From Chlamydomonas sphaeroides (taxonomy: Eukaryota; Chlorophyta; Chlorophyceae; Chlamydomonadales; Chlamydomonadaceae), in NCBI GenBank assembly GCA_001662425.1, contig BDDC01000001.1:338032-402031 (forward strand): a stretch of 64,000 nt of DNA, written 5' to 3'. Positions 34,526-46,000 of this stretch are shown piece by piece (position 1 is the stretch's first letter; each line of letters begins with the position of its first letter). The position numbers were made by a program, and so were the translations under genes. The notes beneath the pieces were generated by a model. The model had not been told where the DNA came from and ran no database searches. It saw only the letters and a program-made list of their open reading frames with translations.

Positions 34526-37194
34526 ATGCAAGTGCAGCGCTCATCGGCCCTTCGGGCGCAGCCGCTGCAGCCGGCAGCCCTGCGATTCGCACCTTTCCGG
34601 CCATGCCGGCAAGCACCGCGCTTCATTGAGCGGAGAGCGGCCGCCAGCCCGAGCGGCGATTCTGACCCGTATAAGGCAAGCCCAAATGCGGCTGGTTAGA
34701 CCGGACGCGGATCACAACTACTCTTCAACAATTGATGCAGGTGCTGGGCATCGAGCGCGGTGCCGACAGCATGGAAATTGCTAGGGCGTGGCGTGTCAAG
34801 AAATACGAGCACCGCTTCAACCAGGAGATGCTGCACAAGATTGAGGACGCGCACAGCACCATCATGCTGTCGCAGCTGTCGGCCCGCATGAAGGTGCGGC
34901 CCCGCTCCGCTCGGGCCTGCCTGGGGCTCTCGAGGTGTTCCCCCTTGTCCCGGCCCTATCACCGCCGGCCCGGCGCTGGATCAACTGCCTGCCTCTGGTA
35001 CTGATGGCTGGTGCCAGCTACAAAACTGGACCTCACAGCCCTTGCGCTCTCGCCGACTTGGACACCCCTCAGGGGAAAGGCGTGAACAAGGATGTTGCCT
35101 ACGCGGACCAGGAGCCGCTCTTCCCGTGGCGGCCAAGGTGGGCGCTGCGGGGCCGCTGTAGCAGCCTCCAGCTTCGCAGCTCTCGGGCAGCACGGGACCA
35201 GGACCTTGCCATGGCACGTCACGGCGCCGCGGCCTCAGAGCCTCCAGTGCAGCAGCCAAGATGCGTAAAAGCTAAGGGCCCAGCAAGCGCAGTACCTGCG
35301 CCCCGGCCCAGGCCAACACCCCACGGCCACCGCCGCCTGCCCGCCGCTACCAGCACACACCGGGGCGTGCCGCTTGTAGGGTGGTACTATTTTCCGGCCC
35401 TATAAGTTGATCACCCTATACAGTTTAACACACCCGCAGCCTTCCGCGATCGACGTCCCGCGCCTTCGGCCAGACCCTTGCCTCTCTCAGCACCGCCGCT
35501 TACCGCGCCACGCCACCGTCCTGGCCGCGATGCCGCTTGGGAGCTTGGCTTCGCCGCCACGAACCCTGGCCGCCTCCCCTCCTCGCCCCGCCCACCTGCA
35601 GGCGCTGGGACGCCACGCCCAAGGTCATCATGGCCATTGGCGCGGTGCAGATGGCCATGGTGGTGTACGGCTTCCAGCAGCCCGCGCTGGGCAGCACCAT
35701 CTTCTGTGAGCCGGGCGGCCGCAGTGCTCGATAAGCAACCTAACCAGATGAACCCATGATCACGTGATGCTGGACCCCAGTCTATGTACACTAGTCCTAC
35801 TAAGGCAATAGGCAGCACCATCCTCTGCGAGCTGAGCGCAGCAGGCCGCACCAGGGGGCGGGGGCAGTCCTGGGGGGGGAGCAGGGCACATGGTCCAGGG
35901 GCGGTTGAGGGGTCAGGATGGCGCCTGGCGCCGGTGCACCGTGGGGGCGGGGCAGGGTGCCGCGACTTCGTGTCTCATGCCGGCGGGGCACCGGCGGAGG
36001 CCCCCAGCAGCGCAGCCAGCTGCGGTGCAGGGGCCTGCGGAGCAGCCAGGGGCACGCTTGGCGGACCGTTCCGGTGGGCCGAGCCGCGGCCTCTTGCCGC
36101 CCGGCGTGCCTCTGGCAGCAGCAAGGGGCATCTGCGCCCCGCCATGCAGGGGCTGCCCCGAGCGTGCCGGCATGCCGCTGGGCGCGCCGCCAAGCGCTCG
36201 CCGGCGCCGGCGCTTTAGGTCGCGGACCGGCCGTCCTGCGGCTGCTTTGCTGGCGCCGCCGGCCGCGCGCCTCGTGGTTGTTCCTGGTCGCGCGCCCGCC
36301 TGCTCGGCATTTCCTCCGGCCCCGCCCTGACCGCTGGCCCCACCCAAACCCGCCCCACCCCCAGGCGGCCTCATCGGTGTGGCGGCCAACGTGATGAAGC
36401 AGAACGCCATCGCGCCGCCGCCCAAGGACCCGGAGATGGCGACGGAGGAGGAGTCGGGCCGGGGTGCGTCTGCGACCGGGGTGGTGGGGGAGGGTTGCGC
36501 ACCGGCAGGGGGGGACACGGCAGCGCCAGGAGAGACCCGCGGGGTGGCCTTAGGGTGGCGGCGGGGGATGCGGGCTCTTGCCCGGCGACCAGCCTCCCTG
36601 GGCAGTGGGTACAGATGCCGCAACCCCTGCCCGGCATGCCCGCATCCGCGGCTCTGCCCCTCCGCCGCCGCCGCCGATTCCCCACCGCCTCGTACCCACC
36701 CCATCGCCCAACCCTTGGCCCCACCTCGCACCCGCCTCCGCAGCGAGCAAGAACTTCGTTCGCGGCTTCCTGCTGGCCATCCTGGCCACCATCGGCGGCA
36801 CGCTGCTGTTCTCGCTGCCCGAGGTGGCGGTGCAGAAGCTCAAGATCGCGCTGCCCGCCATCCCCGGCGTGCCCAACCTGCTTGTGAGTGCTGCCGGCCG
36901 CCTGTGGCATCGTCGTGGAGCAGCCTGCGCCTTGCCACACCCGTGCTGTGATGTGCTGTGCCAAATGGACATGGCGCGACAGGAGGCAGCAGCCATGCTC
37001 GGCGCGCCCATGTCGCCCCAACAGCGACCGGCAGCAGCCTGCGGCAGTGTGCGGTCATGGCCCAGCGAGCCGCGTGGTGCCGGGCTGACCGGCCCCTGCC
37101 GCCCGCCCTCCGCACCCTGCTCGCAACGCAGATGTCGATCAAGATCCTGGGCTCGGCGCTTTGCAACTGGACCATGACCTCGTTCTTCTACTGA
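34526..37194 (+). CDS. CPP1: CPP1-like J-like membrane protein of the plastid (chaperone-like protein of POR1 / CDF1 family)
   Basis: The plant relative stabilises light-dependent protochlorophyllide oxidoreductase in chloroplast membranes and so supports chlorophyll synthesis. Exons: 34526..34675, 34741..34893, 35073..35137, 35602..35705, 36365..36463, 36744..36883, 37132..37194; 257 residues, close to the plant protein. Residues 1-45 are Arg/Ala/Ser/Pro-rich like a chloroplast transit peptide. DPYKVLGIERGADSMEI opens a J-like domain, which lacks the HPD signature, as is usual for this family. Membrane segments follow at TPKVIMAIGAVQMAMVVYGF and NFVRGFLLAILATIGGTLLF, and a short hydrophobic C-terminus ends NWTMTSFFY. 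The first intron is only 65 bases and begins GCAAGC after AAG, a GC-AG intron; without it the transit peptide and the J-like domain cannot be joined. The functional link to POR is by family, not seen in sequence. Confidence 0.85.
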
Positions 37195-37823
37195 GCGGCT
37201 GGCCTGCTTGCGTGACGGGCGGACGGGCGGGTGGACTGACGGGTGGGGTGAATGGGTCGGCAGGAGGGGCTTTGACGGGGGCTGAGCGTGGGTGCTGCAT
37301 GGCGAGGTGACGCGGGAGGGCAGGAGTTGGCGTGGGGTAAAGCGGAAGCGCGTGCCGGGTCATCGGCGCGAGTTTGGAAGGCGGGAATGCGGACGCGTTT
37401 GCCGGGTCTGCGCCGCTTGGGTGGAAGGGGGGGCAAGGCCTGCTCGGTTAGGGCGCGTGTGTGGTTGCGGTCGGCACGCGTTTTCTGAGCGTCAATCGGA
37501 AACGGCTTGGTTGACTTGACCGGCGTTGTTACGCGTGATTGGCATGCGATTGAAGCTGCTTGATTATTGCGCGAGCGATTCGCCCGCAAGCGACCCAGGG
37601 GCCTCGGACCCTCGGACTTCTCACGCGCAGCCGCAACCCCGAACCTCACGACAGCTGTGCTAGCGGTACAACGCCTGCCTCGCGACCTTGACCGTGACAT
37701 TAGCCCCGTCAGGCACCTCCTAAGCGGGCGCAATTCCGCGACGAGAGCCGCAGCCGTCGACCCCGGTTGCCGCCCTTGGCGCTGCAACCCTTGGGCACCA
37801 GGCGCTGCTGCTCGCACCGCGAC
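37195..37823. other. Intergenic region after CPP1
   Basis: This contains the 3'UTR of CPP1 and the upstream region of the glycoprotein gene. I see no TGTAA and no other gene. Confidence 0.5.
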
Positions 37824-40800
37824 ATGGCCCGTTGCTGCAGCAGCGCGCGGGCGGCATCGCTTCCGCACCCGCGGCCACCTCGGTTGCGACGGCAGCTGGT
37901 GGCTCTGACGGCGATGCTGCTGTGCTACGGGTAGGCATGCTGCCGGGGGACGGAGCGGGGGGGAGCGCGCGTTCCTCGGTGGGTCGCGTCGCCGACGGCG
38001 CCAACAGCTCGAGTGAGAGCTCGCAGAGACGGACCTGGCCCTCCCTGACCGGCCCACCTCCATACCGCCCACCCAAGCCTTGCGCTGGCCGCACGTTTGC
38101 GCAGTCCCTCGCTCACTGGGATGGCCGCGGCGCAACCTGGAGCGGCGGCGGGGCCGCAAGCCCTGCCTTCGGCGCCAGCCGCCAAGCCGCCGCCGCCACC
38201 GCCCGCAGCGAACGCCAGCGGCCGCCCCGGCCTTGCGGACCCCTCAGCTACAGCCAAGCCAAGTCCCGGCGTCACGCCTTCGCCCATGCCAGCTACAGCC
38301 CCAGCCCCCGCCAAAGCCCCAGCCTCAGCCCCAGCCCCGACCCTCACGCCCGCTTCCAGACAGCTCGCCAATGCTAGCGCTGCTGCGCCACCTGCAGCTG
38401 ACGCCGCCCGCACCGGCAGCGGCAACAGAAGCCTGGCCGGCGGTGGCGGCCCCGCCGCCAGTCCCGGCGGCAACGCCACAGCAGCTGGCGAGGGCGGCGG
38501 CGGCCCGCCGGTGCTGCGGCTGGGGGCCGCGCCTCCGCTGCACGGCGGGCAGGACCTGGCAGTGACCAACCTGACATCGGTGGCAAAGGGCATCCGCGGC
38601 AATGCCACTCGGGTGAGAGGGCGGCAGGCGGGCGGGGGAGATACGGGCGGGGGACACCAGCGCGGGGTGCACGCGCGTGTGGCCAGGCGTGTGGCCAGGC
38701 GGGCGGCCAGGCATCGCCCAGGCCCGCCTGCGCACCGCCGGCTGGCCACCCCGGGGGGCCGGCTGCCGTTGCGGCTGAGCGCGCTGCCACCCATCTCACG
38801 GCTATGCTGCGTTGCTGCTGCAAGGCTGCCTACCTGCCCCGTCATGCGTGACCCCCGCCCCACCCGGCCGCCACCGCCCTCCCCTGCCGCGCCAGGCGTG
38901 CGTGCTGCTGTTCGAAGTGATGCCGGCGCTGTCGTTCTACCGGCTGGGCGGCGGCTGGCGCTCGCCGCTGCCCGTCACGGTGCGCCCCGCCAACAGCAGC
39001 GAGCGCATCCGGGCGGCGGGCAGCATCCCGGTGGTGCTGCTGGGAGGTGCGCACCAGGGGCTGGGCGGGTTCGTGGGCTGGGCTGCGCTGGCGGCGTGGG
39101 TGCGGTAGTGGGCTGCCTGCGCCCGCCGGGATGAGGAGCGGCAGGTGCTGTGGTCAGTCATGATCGACGGAAGTCGCGAGGGCCAGAGCGTGGGCCGAGC
39201 ACAGCGACACTCGGGCGCCGAAGCGACCACGAGCACAGGCTCGAGCCCTGCTGTCGTGTGGGTGAGCGCCAGTCCAGGTCCGGTCGTCCAGGGCCGGACG
39301 CAGCAAGGGCCGGCCGGCGTCCTCGCCGCGTGGCGCGGCGGTAGAAAGCGTGGGCTTCGCCCGGCACGTCCGCGCGTCCGGTGACGTAGTCATCCAGGTA
39401 GGCAGCACGTGGTCTCCCGCTTACTTCCCGCGACCGCTACACAACGCAGAGCGCCCCGAGTCGTGCCCCAACACCACGGACGCCGTTCTGGATGTCATCG
39501 CCAGCGGCCGGGCTGGCTTCGTGGCGGCGCGGATCGACTCGCCGCCGTCGCCCATCGCCGCGCCGTCCGCCGCCGGCAACGCGTCCGCTGGCGGCAACAC
39601 CTCTGCCCCGGACGTCGGGGTGGACGAGGAAGGGGTCGGCGAGGGCGAGCTGCCGGCTGTGATGGCCATCGGCACGGTGGCAGGCGATGTGGCGGTGGTG
39701 GGCGTTGCGGATGGCCCCGCCGGGCCCATCGTGGGCACGGCCAACCTCACAGATTTTCGGGTCGGTTGCGCTCTATGCCGTTAACTCGAGGTCTCAGCCG
39801 GGCTGTGGGCTGGTTTGGGTCCTGCGGCAGTGGCCACGTGCAGCCGCGTGTGCGTTCCCTGCGCGACCGCTGCAGGTCCTCTGCTGTGCATCCCACCGCA
39901 CCGACCCATGATGCCGCTGGCCGCCCCCCGGCCGCGCCCCATGCAGATGTTCCTCTACTCGCCGCAGCCCTGGCCCGCGTCCCTGGCGCGCACCGGCTTC
40001 GCGACGTCCGTGCCAACCAACCTCACGCTGCTGCGCGGTGCGGTGCGGGCGAGGGGCCGCAGGGGCCGCAGGGGCCTGCGCTGTGCCCCTGTGACTCCGG
40101 GCCAGGGCAGGCACGGAGACTCTGCGCAGGACACCTTGGCGCGAGTCCAGCAGCAGCCTCCCTGGCACACGGCATGCTGAGACACGAGGTCACGCGTTGG
40201 GTCATGCGGCCGCAGCGACGGTGCCACGGCCATGCTGTGACGCACGCGCTGCTGCCCGCCCCACAGGCGCCGTGAGCCTGTCCAGCCAGCTGCTGGGGGT
40301 GGCGGCCGCCGACCTGCGCGGCGTCAACTACCCGGGCTTCCCCGCCCTGTCGCTGGCCAGCGATGCGGTGCGTGGCCGTGCGCGGTGCAAGGCGGCTGGG
40401 GCCTGGGCCCGCCGGAGAGAGGGGAGCGTCTCGAGCGAGGCGGAGTTGGGCAGGGCTGCGGAGCCGGGGCCAGGGCTGGGCTGGGCAGCGGACCTGGGAT
40501 GTACGCGGCGCATGGCCGTGCGCGGTGCAGCGGGGGAGGGGGGGGGCTGGCACCGCTCCCTCACTGGGACCTGGCCCCGCTGGAGAGAAGGGAGCCTCGC
40601 GCAGAGCTGAGCTGGGTGGGCTGCTAGGCTGGGCCTGGTCAGGCGATTGGGGATGTAAAGCGCCATAGGCTGGGCGGCGACGCGTGGCGCGGGGCGCTGG
40701 GCATACCCGCTCAGCCCGGTCCGTGCCCAACCCGCACCTCCTTGCTCCCCACGCCACCCCCGCAGGTGGCCCAGACGCTCACCATCCGCCTGGACAACCT

Positions 40801-41948
40801 GACCTTCCGCTACACCATCTCGCCCGACACCTCGTCCATCGACTTCACGGCCGCCGACCTGTGGATCGGGGGCAACATGACGGCCGTGGTGCGCACCGGC
40901 GCCCCGCGAGCCAGGAGACGACACCCCTGGCAGCCTTGCAGCCGGCTCCTCGCTTGGAGGGAGCCAGGGCGGCCCCTGACGGGCCAGGCACACCCCTCGC
41001 GCCAGCAGTCCTGCGGCCCGTCTTCATCCGCCGCCCTGCACCTCGCACCGCCGACCGGCGCCCTGCTGCCTCGCGCCTCCCTCCCCAGGCATACATCCCC
41101 CGCGACGTGGTGTCGCTGCCGCTGGCCGACCTCGCCTACCCGGCCATCAACGCCTCCCTGCGGGTCACCTCGCAGCCGCAGATGCCGCTGGAGCCCGCCG
41201 TACTTGCGCCCGCTGGCGCCGAGGACGCGGCCGGCAGCCAGAGGCTGCCGCGGCTCGGCGGCGGCGCCGGCGGCGGGCGCGGCGCAGGCAACGCAACGGT
41301 CGCAGAAGAGACGGAGCAGGATCCAGACGCGGCACGGCAGATCGTTGTTCCGCTGCCGGGGCCAGGGGCCGCGAACAATACGACGGTGCCGGGAGGCGGC
41401 GCGGCCGCGGCCGCGGCCGCCGCTCCGCCGCCTCCCGGCGCGGCGCCCGGCGCGGCGGCGAAGCCACCCTCTCCGCCGGCGCTGAGGCCACTGCGGGCAG
41501 GCATCGGCAGCAACGCCAGCGGAGCGCCCGGAGGTGCCGCAGCAGCAGGGGCCGCGCCACCGCCGCCATCGCCGCCGGCAGCAACTCCGCCTAGGGTAGG
41601 CCGCAACCTGGCCAAGGATATCAAGCATACGTCTTTTGGGATCTCCCGGCCTGCTTGCAACGAGCCCTTCTGCCGCGGACCGCCGCCAAACGTGCCCCTC
41701 CCCTCACGGCCTGCCCCAAACACACACAGGCAGGCACGGCTCCTGGAGCTGCAGGGGCCGCCGGCCAGCCTCCGGCTGCGGGTGCCGCGCCGTCTTTCCT
41801 GGGGCCAACCGCTGACACGGCGCCCCCTGCCAGCCCCGCCAGCAGCAACCCAGGCGGCGGCTCTCAGACGATGGCTGCGTCCTGGCACACCGGCCTGCCG
41901 CTGCTGCTGTGTTGGACACTGCCGGCGCTGCTCCTGGGCGGGGGCTGA
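37824..41948 (+). CDS. Secreted, probably GPI-anchored, Pro/Ala-rich glycoprotein of unknown function
   Basis: Exons: 37824..37921, 38105..38612, 38896..39046, 39402..39760, 39947..40037, 40267..40367, 40766..40888, 41089..41595, 41730..41948; about 718 residues in consistent phase. The N-terminus has Arg residues followed by LVALTAML, a plausible signal peptide; its donor (GTGCTA) is poor, so the start is uncertain. Next comes a Pro/Ala/Ser-rich region, then folded-looking segments (ACVLLFEVMPALSFYRL, TIRLDNLTFRYTI) with many NxS/T sequons, for example NATR, NSSE, NTTD, NLTD, NMTA. The C-terminus is a small-residue linker followed by a hydrophobic tail (LPLLLCWTLPALLLGGG), the pattern of a GPI signal. 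I do not recognise a family. A cell-surface or wall role is inferred from targeting and glycosylation only. Confidence 0.6.
39169..39412 (+). repeat. 244-base dispersed repeat, copy 1
   Basis: This matches 62875-63118 without gaps; I count about 19 differences by eye, roughly 92% identity. It fills most of the intron 39047-39401 of the glycoprotein gene and runs about 11 bases into the following exon, so the splice acceptor lies within it. A stop-free frame on the opposite strand is kept in both copies. Confidence 0.9.
40371..40625 (+). repeat. Imperfect tandem duplication inside an intron
   Basis: Within intron 40368-40765, segments starting near 40371 and near 40511 both read ggccgtgcgcggtgca and later gccggagagaggggagc-like sequence. 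This indicates an old duplication with a period of about 140 bases. Confidence 0.6.
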
Positions 41949-43003
41949 GGAATGAGTTTTGCCGGAGTGCTGGCAGCGCCTTCCAGGGCGGGGAGAGGGG
42001 TGGAAGGGTGGGAGCTGGGATTGGGCCCGGCCATGGGGTTGGCTGTGGGAGCGGCCGCGGGGCTGAGGCCGGCGGGGGACGCCGTGGACTGACATGCTCA
42101 GGGCCGTGGCCTCTTTTTCGGGCAAGCCATGCAGAGCCATGCACCCATGCGCAGCTGGGGAAGTTCCAATGAATCGTGTGGAGTTGGAGTATCACGATAT
42201 GCGCAGTATTGAATTGACGCGTGGAGGCTGAGACCCGTACATAGCGACAAACCCGTTGGCGTTTGACGCTGACCGTTCGTTCTCAGTGCACGACGCAAGC
42301 CGTCCTTCATTGTTGATGTGAGTCGGCGTCGTAGCACACCGTGTTGGATGGATGTTGAGGGGCACTATGGTTCTACGAGGCCCGTGCAGCGGGCGGTGTT
42401 GATGTGGTCGGCGGCCAGATAGGCATCTGGCCTTTGATAAGCTTGGCGCAGTGCGCTCCCAAGCGCAGAGTAGCGGGTTCCGGAGCGACGGCGGTTTGCG
42501 ACGAGGCTCCGAGTTTAGCGTCAAGAGGGAGAAGCCGGCGTGTCACGGCCGCCAAGGGCACGTGCAACTTTGCCATGCAGGGCATGGCTTGCGGCAGACC
42601 CCCGGGTCAGTGACCCTGACAGACCTCGCTCGCGTCGCCGCGCGCGACAGGCACTCCAGTCGCCGTCGCCGTAGGGAAATCCAGCCCCCGTCAGCGGCCT
42701 CGGCCACCGAGGACCCCTGTGCAGACCTGTTGCGCGAGCTGCCGAGTGTTAAGGTGGAATTATTCATGCATCGCCGAGCTATCATGTGCTTCTATGAAAC
42801 CCTGCCGCGCCTAATCGACACCGCCCGAGGGCCCATTGCCCTTATTGATGCGCGACAGCTCCAAGCCCACACAGCCTCAACACACCGATGCGCCCTGCGA
42901 CGAGTGTGACTTCATACAATTGCTGCGATAGAGTCAAGCACCTGAGCCGCGACTAAAGTTGGGCTGACCGCGACGCATGCAGCGCCGTGCGCGCTGACGG
43001 GCG
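41949..43003. other. Intergenic region upstream of the glycosidase
   Basis: This holds the 3'UTR of the glycoprotein gene, copy C of the dispersed short repeat, and less GC-rich sequence from about 42170 onward that presumably includes the glycosidase promoter. Open frames here have no recognised homology. Confidence 0.5.
42108..42166 (+). repeat. Dispersed short repeat, copy C
   Basis: It shares ggcctcttttt, aagccatgc and catgcgcagctggg with copies A (48743) and B (26078, minus). It carries a small insertion (agagccatgc), which breaks the frame shared by the other two copies. Confidence 0.55.
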
Positions 43004-46000
43004 ATGAACGGCAACGGCAAGGCCCCAGCGGCAGCTGACGACAACTCGTATGCGTCCCGCTTCTTGAAGGGGGCGGCCGTGAGCATATGGCAGAACTCAG
43101 GCGACAATGGCTCTAACTGGACGCGCTTCGCGCACAGCCGCTGGCCCTTCACGTATTTTGGCGTCCCTGCTATCCGCGGCAAGTACAACATCGACAACTG
43201 CAGCGACTTTTGGAACAAGTGAGCAAGCGTTACGGAGTCCCGCCATGACGTGGACGGCGGCTCGCCCGCGCCCATACCCCATCGCGTATGCGCTTCGTCG
43301 CGCGGCATGATGTGCGGGGCACCTCGGGGGGCCGAGGGGACGGATCCCGCTGCGCTGCACCCCACCTGCACGCATGCCGGGCATAAATCCCACGCGCCTG
43401 CCCCGCCCGCAGCTATGAGCGCGACATCAAGCTGGCCGCCGACATCGGCAGCACCACCTTCCGCTTCTCCATCGAGTGGCCGCGCATTGAGCCGGAACGC
43501 GGCGTGATCGACATGGAGGCCGTGCGCAGGTGGGCAGGCGCTGCACAGCCCCCTTCGGCTGTGCCACCCCCGTGCCCCGAACCCACCCTGGGCCACACCC
43601 ATGCCTCTCCCCGCCACACCCTATGCATGCCGTCCCCCGTCCCGCCACCCCCGCCTAACTCTCCTCCGCCGCTGGGGTCACCCTGCATGCACGCATCCTG
43701 GGGTGGGGGTCGTGGTGCGGGCGCGTGGCATGGGCCGGGGTTCGTGATGCAGGGCGACCCCAGCGGCGGAGGGGGGTGAAGCGGAGGTGGCGGGACGGGG
43801 GATACGCCCGCACCACGACCCCCACCGCCACGACCCCCCGGCCAACACGCCCTGCCCGGCGGCGGCGCCAGCACACCCCACACCTGCCCGCCCCGATCCC
43901 TTTCAATGCACCTGTGCCCTCGCGCACCTCACCACCGATGCAGCTGCTGCCCAGCAGCCGGCTCGACGCTAGGCCCGCCTCCCCGGCTCAGCCGCCCACA
44001 CCCTGCGTCCATACCACGCCCCCCTACTCCTCCCAGATGCACCTCCCTGCTCCCGCCGTGCGCCTGCCCCACGCAAACCCTGGCTCAAACCCTGGCCCAC
44101 TGGCACCAAGCCATGCTGGACTGCCCCTAGCCCACCCCGGACCCTCCCAGGCGCAGCTCGCTACCCCGCCCACTACATGTCCCCCAGCCCCCGCAACCCC
44201 CGCAACCCCTGGCCCCCGCCGCAGGTACCACGACATGCTGGACTGCATGATTGCGCACGGCCTGGAGCCCAACGCCACGCTGTGGCACTTCACGCACCCC
44301 ACTTGGTTCGAGGACATGGGCGGCTTCACCAAGGAGGAGAACATCCCCGCCTTCGTGTCCTACTCGACGCGCTGCTTCGAGTGGTTCAAGTCCAAGATCA
44401 AGCTGTGGGCCACCTTCAACGAGCCCACGGTACGGCCCGGTGCCACGGACGTTGCGGGGAGACCCCTACGTCCCTACGCCCCCGCTTCCCTGCTTCGCGC
44501 ACGCCCGCACATACCCCATCCCGGCAGCACCTGACCCCGCCTGGCTTGCCCCGATGCCCCCCTCCCCATCGCCCGTCCCTCCCCCGCCCAGTGCGCGCTG
44601 TTCCTGGGGTTCGTGGTGGGCATCGCGCCGCCCGGCCGCATCTTTGACCTGGTCAACGCCGGCCGCTTCCTGAGCACCATGCTCAAGGCGCACGTGGCCG
44701 CGTACAAGGCCATCAAGGCGCTGCCGGGGGGGCAGCAGGCGCAGGTGCGGGCGTGGGGGGGCGAGGGCGAGCGGCCCTCCGCACAGCGGCGGGGCCGCTC
44801 CCGCTGGCGAAGCTCGCGCCTGCCACCGCGAGGCAGGTGGCGGCGCTGACGTGACGCCTGTGCCGCTGTGCCGCTGCAGGTGGGGCTGGTGAGCCACCAC
44901 ATCACCTTCGAGGCGCAGGGCACCGGACTGGTGCACGGCGTCGCAAAGTGAGCTCGGGGCGCCGTGCAGCCGCCAGGGACGCGCTGGCCTCAGGAGTGCG
45001 CTTGCGAGTGCGGCGCCCGGCAGTGGCTGCGCCCTGATCCCAACGCGCCTGGCCCAGCTCCTTTGCCTATGCACCACCCCACTCATTCTTGTGCCGCTTG
45101 GACCCCGTAACCCACCGCATCGTTGCGTTCCCCGTCCCGGCTCCCGGCCGCCCGCTTCTCGCAGGCTGCTGTCGGACTGGATGACGTACTGGTGGGGCTG
45201 GGATGTGATGGAGCACTGGATGCTGACCGGCGAGTTCGTGTGGAAGCTGCCGGTGCTGGGCGTGTGGCAGCGCTGGCAGGACCCCGAGGGCAAGCCGCCC
45301 TGCGACTGGTGAGCGGGCTGCAGGGGAGGAAGGAAAGGGGCAGGGGGAGGGTGGAGGAGGGGGCGGACCAGGAGGGGGGCGGGCTCCGCCAAGCAATAGC
45401 TTTGGGGAACCGGGAGCGGGGCCGGCGCCGGGGCCTGGGCGTGCCGGAAGCGGCGCCAACAGCCGGCAGCCGTCTCCATACGCAGCGCGGCGGGCCGTGC
45501 TAGGGCGGGCGCTGTGTGCCAATGCAAGCCGCCGGCTGTCCGCGGCCTCTGCCGCGCTACCGCGCCGTCGCCGCCCCATGCGTCCCACCTGCCCCGCTAC
45601 CTCCCGCCCTCTACCGCGCTGCCTCAGTCACCCTGACCTGCCTGCGAACCCCCCTCCCCTCCGTCTCCCATTCTGCCCCTGCCGCCATCTGCCAGGTGGG
45701 GCATCAACTACTACAGCCGCGGCATCTTCTCCTGGTACCTGGTGCCCTCCTGCCGCCAGGCCGAGGTGATGACCGACATGTACTACCCCATCTACCCAGA
45801 GGGCATGTACCAGTGCATCAAGAGGTGGGGCGTGGGCGTGGGGGAGGTTGGAGGAGGGAGGGGGTGGGCAGGGCAATCCTAAGGCCATCAGGTACATCCG
45901 GCGCCATCTGAGGGTGTCAGCAGCGACGCAGGCAGGAAGGCAGCGAGGGTGCGAAGGGACCGAGGCCGGGCAGCGAGCGCTGGTCTGGCTGCTGCACACA

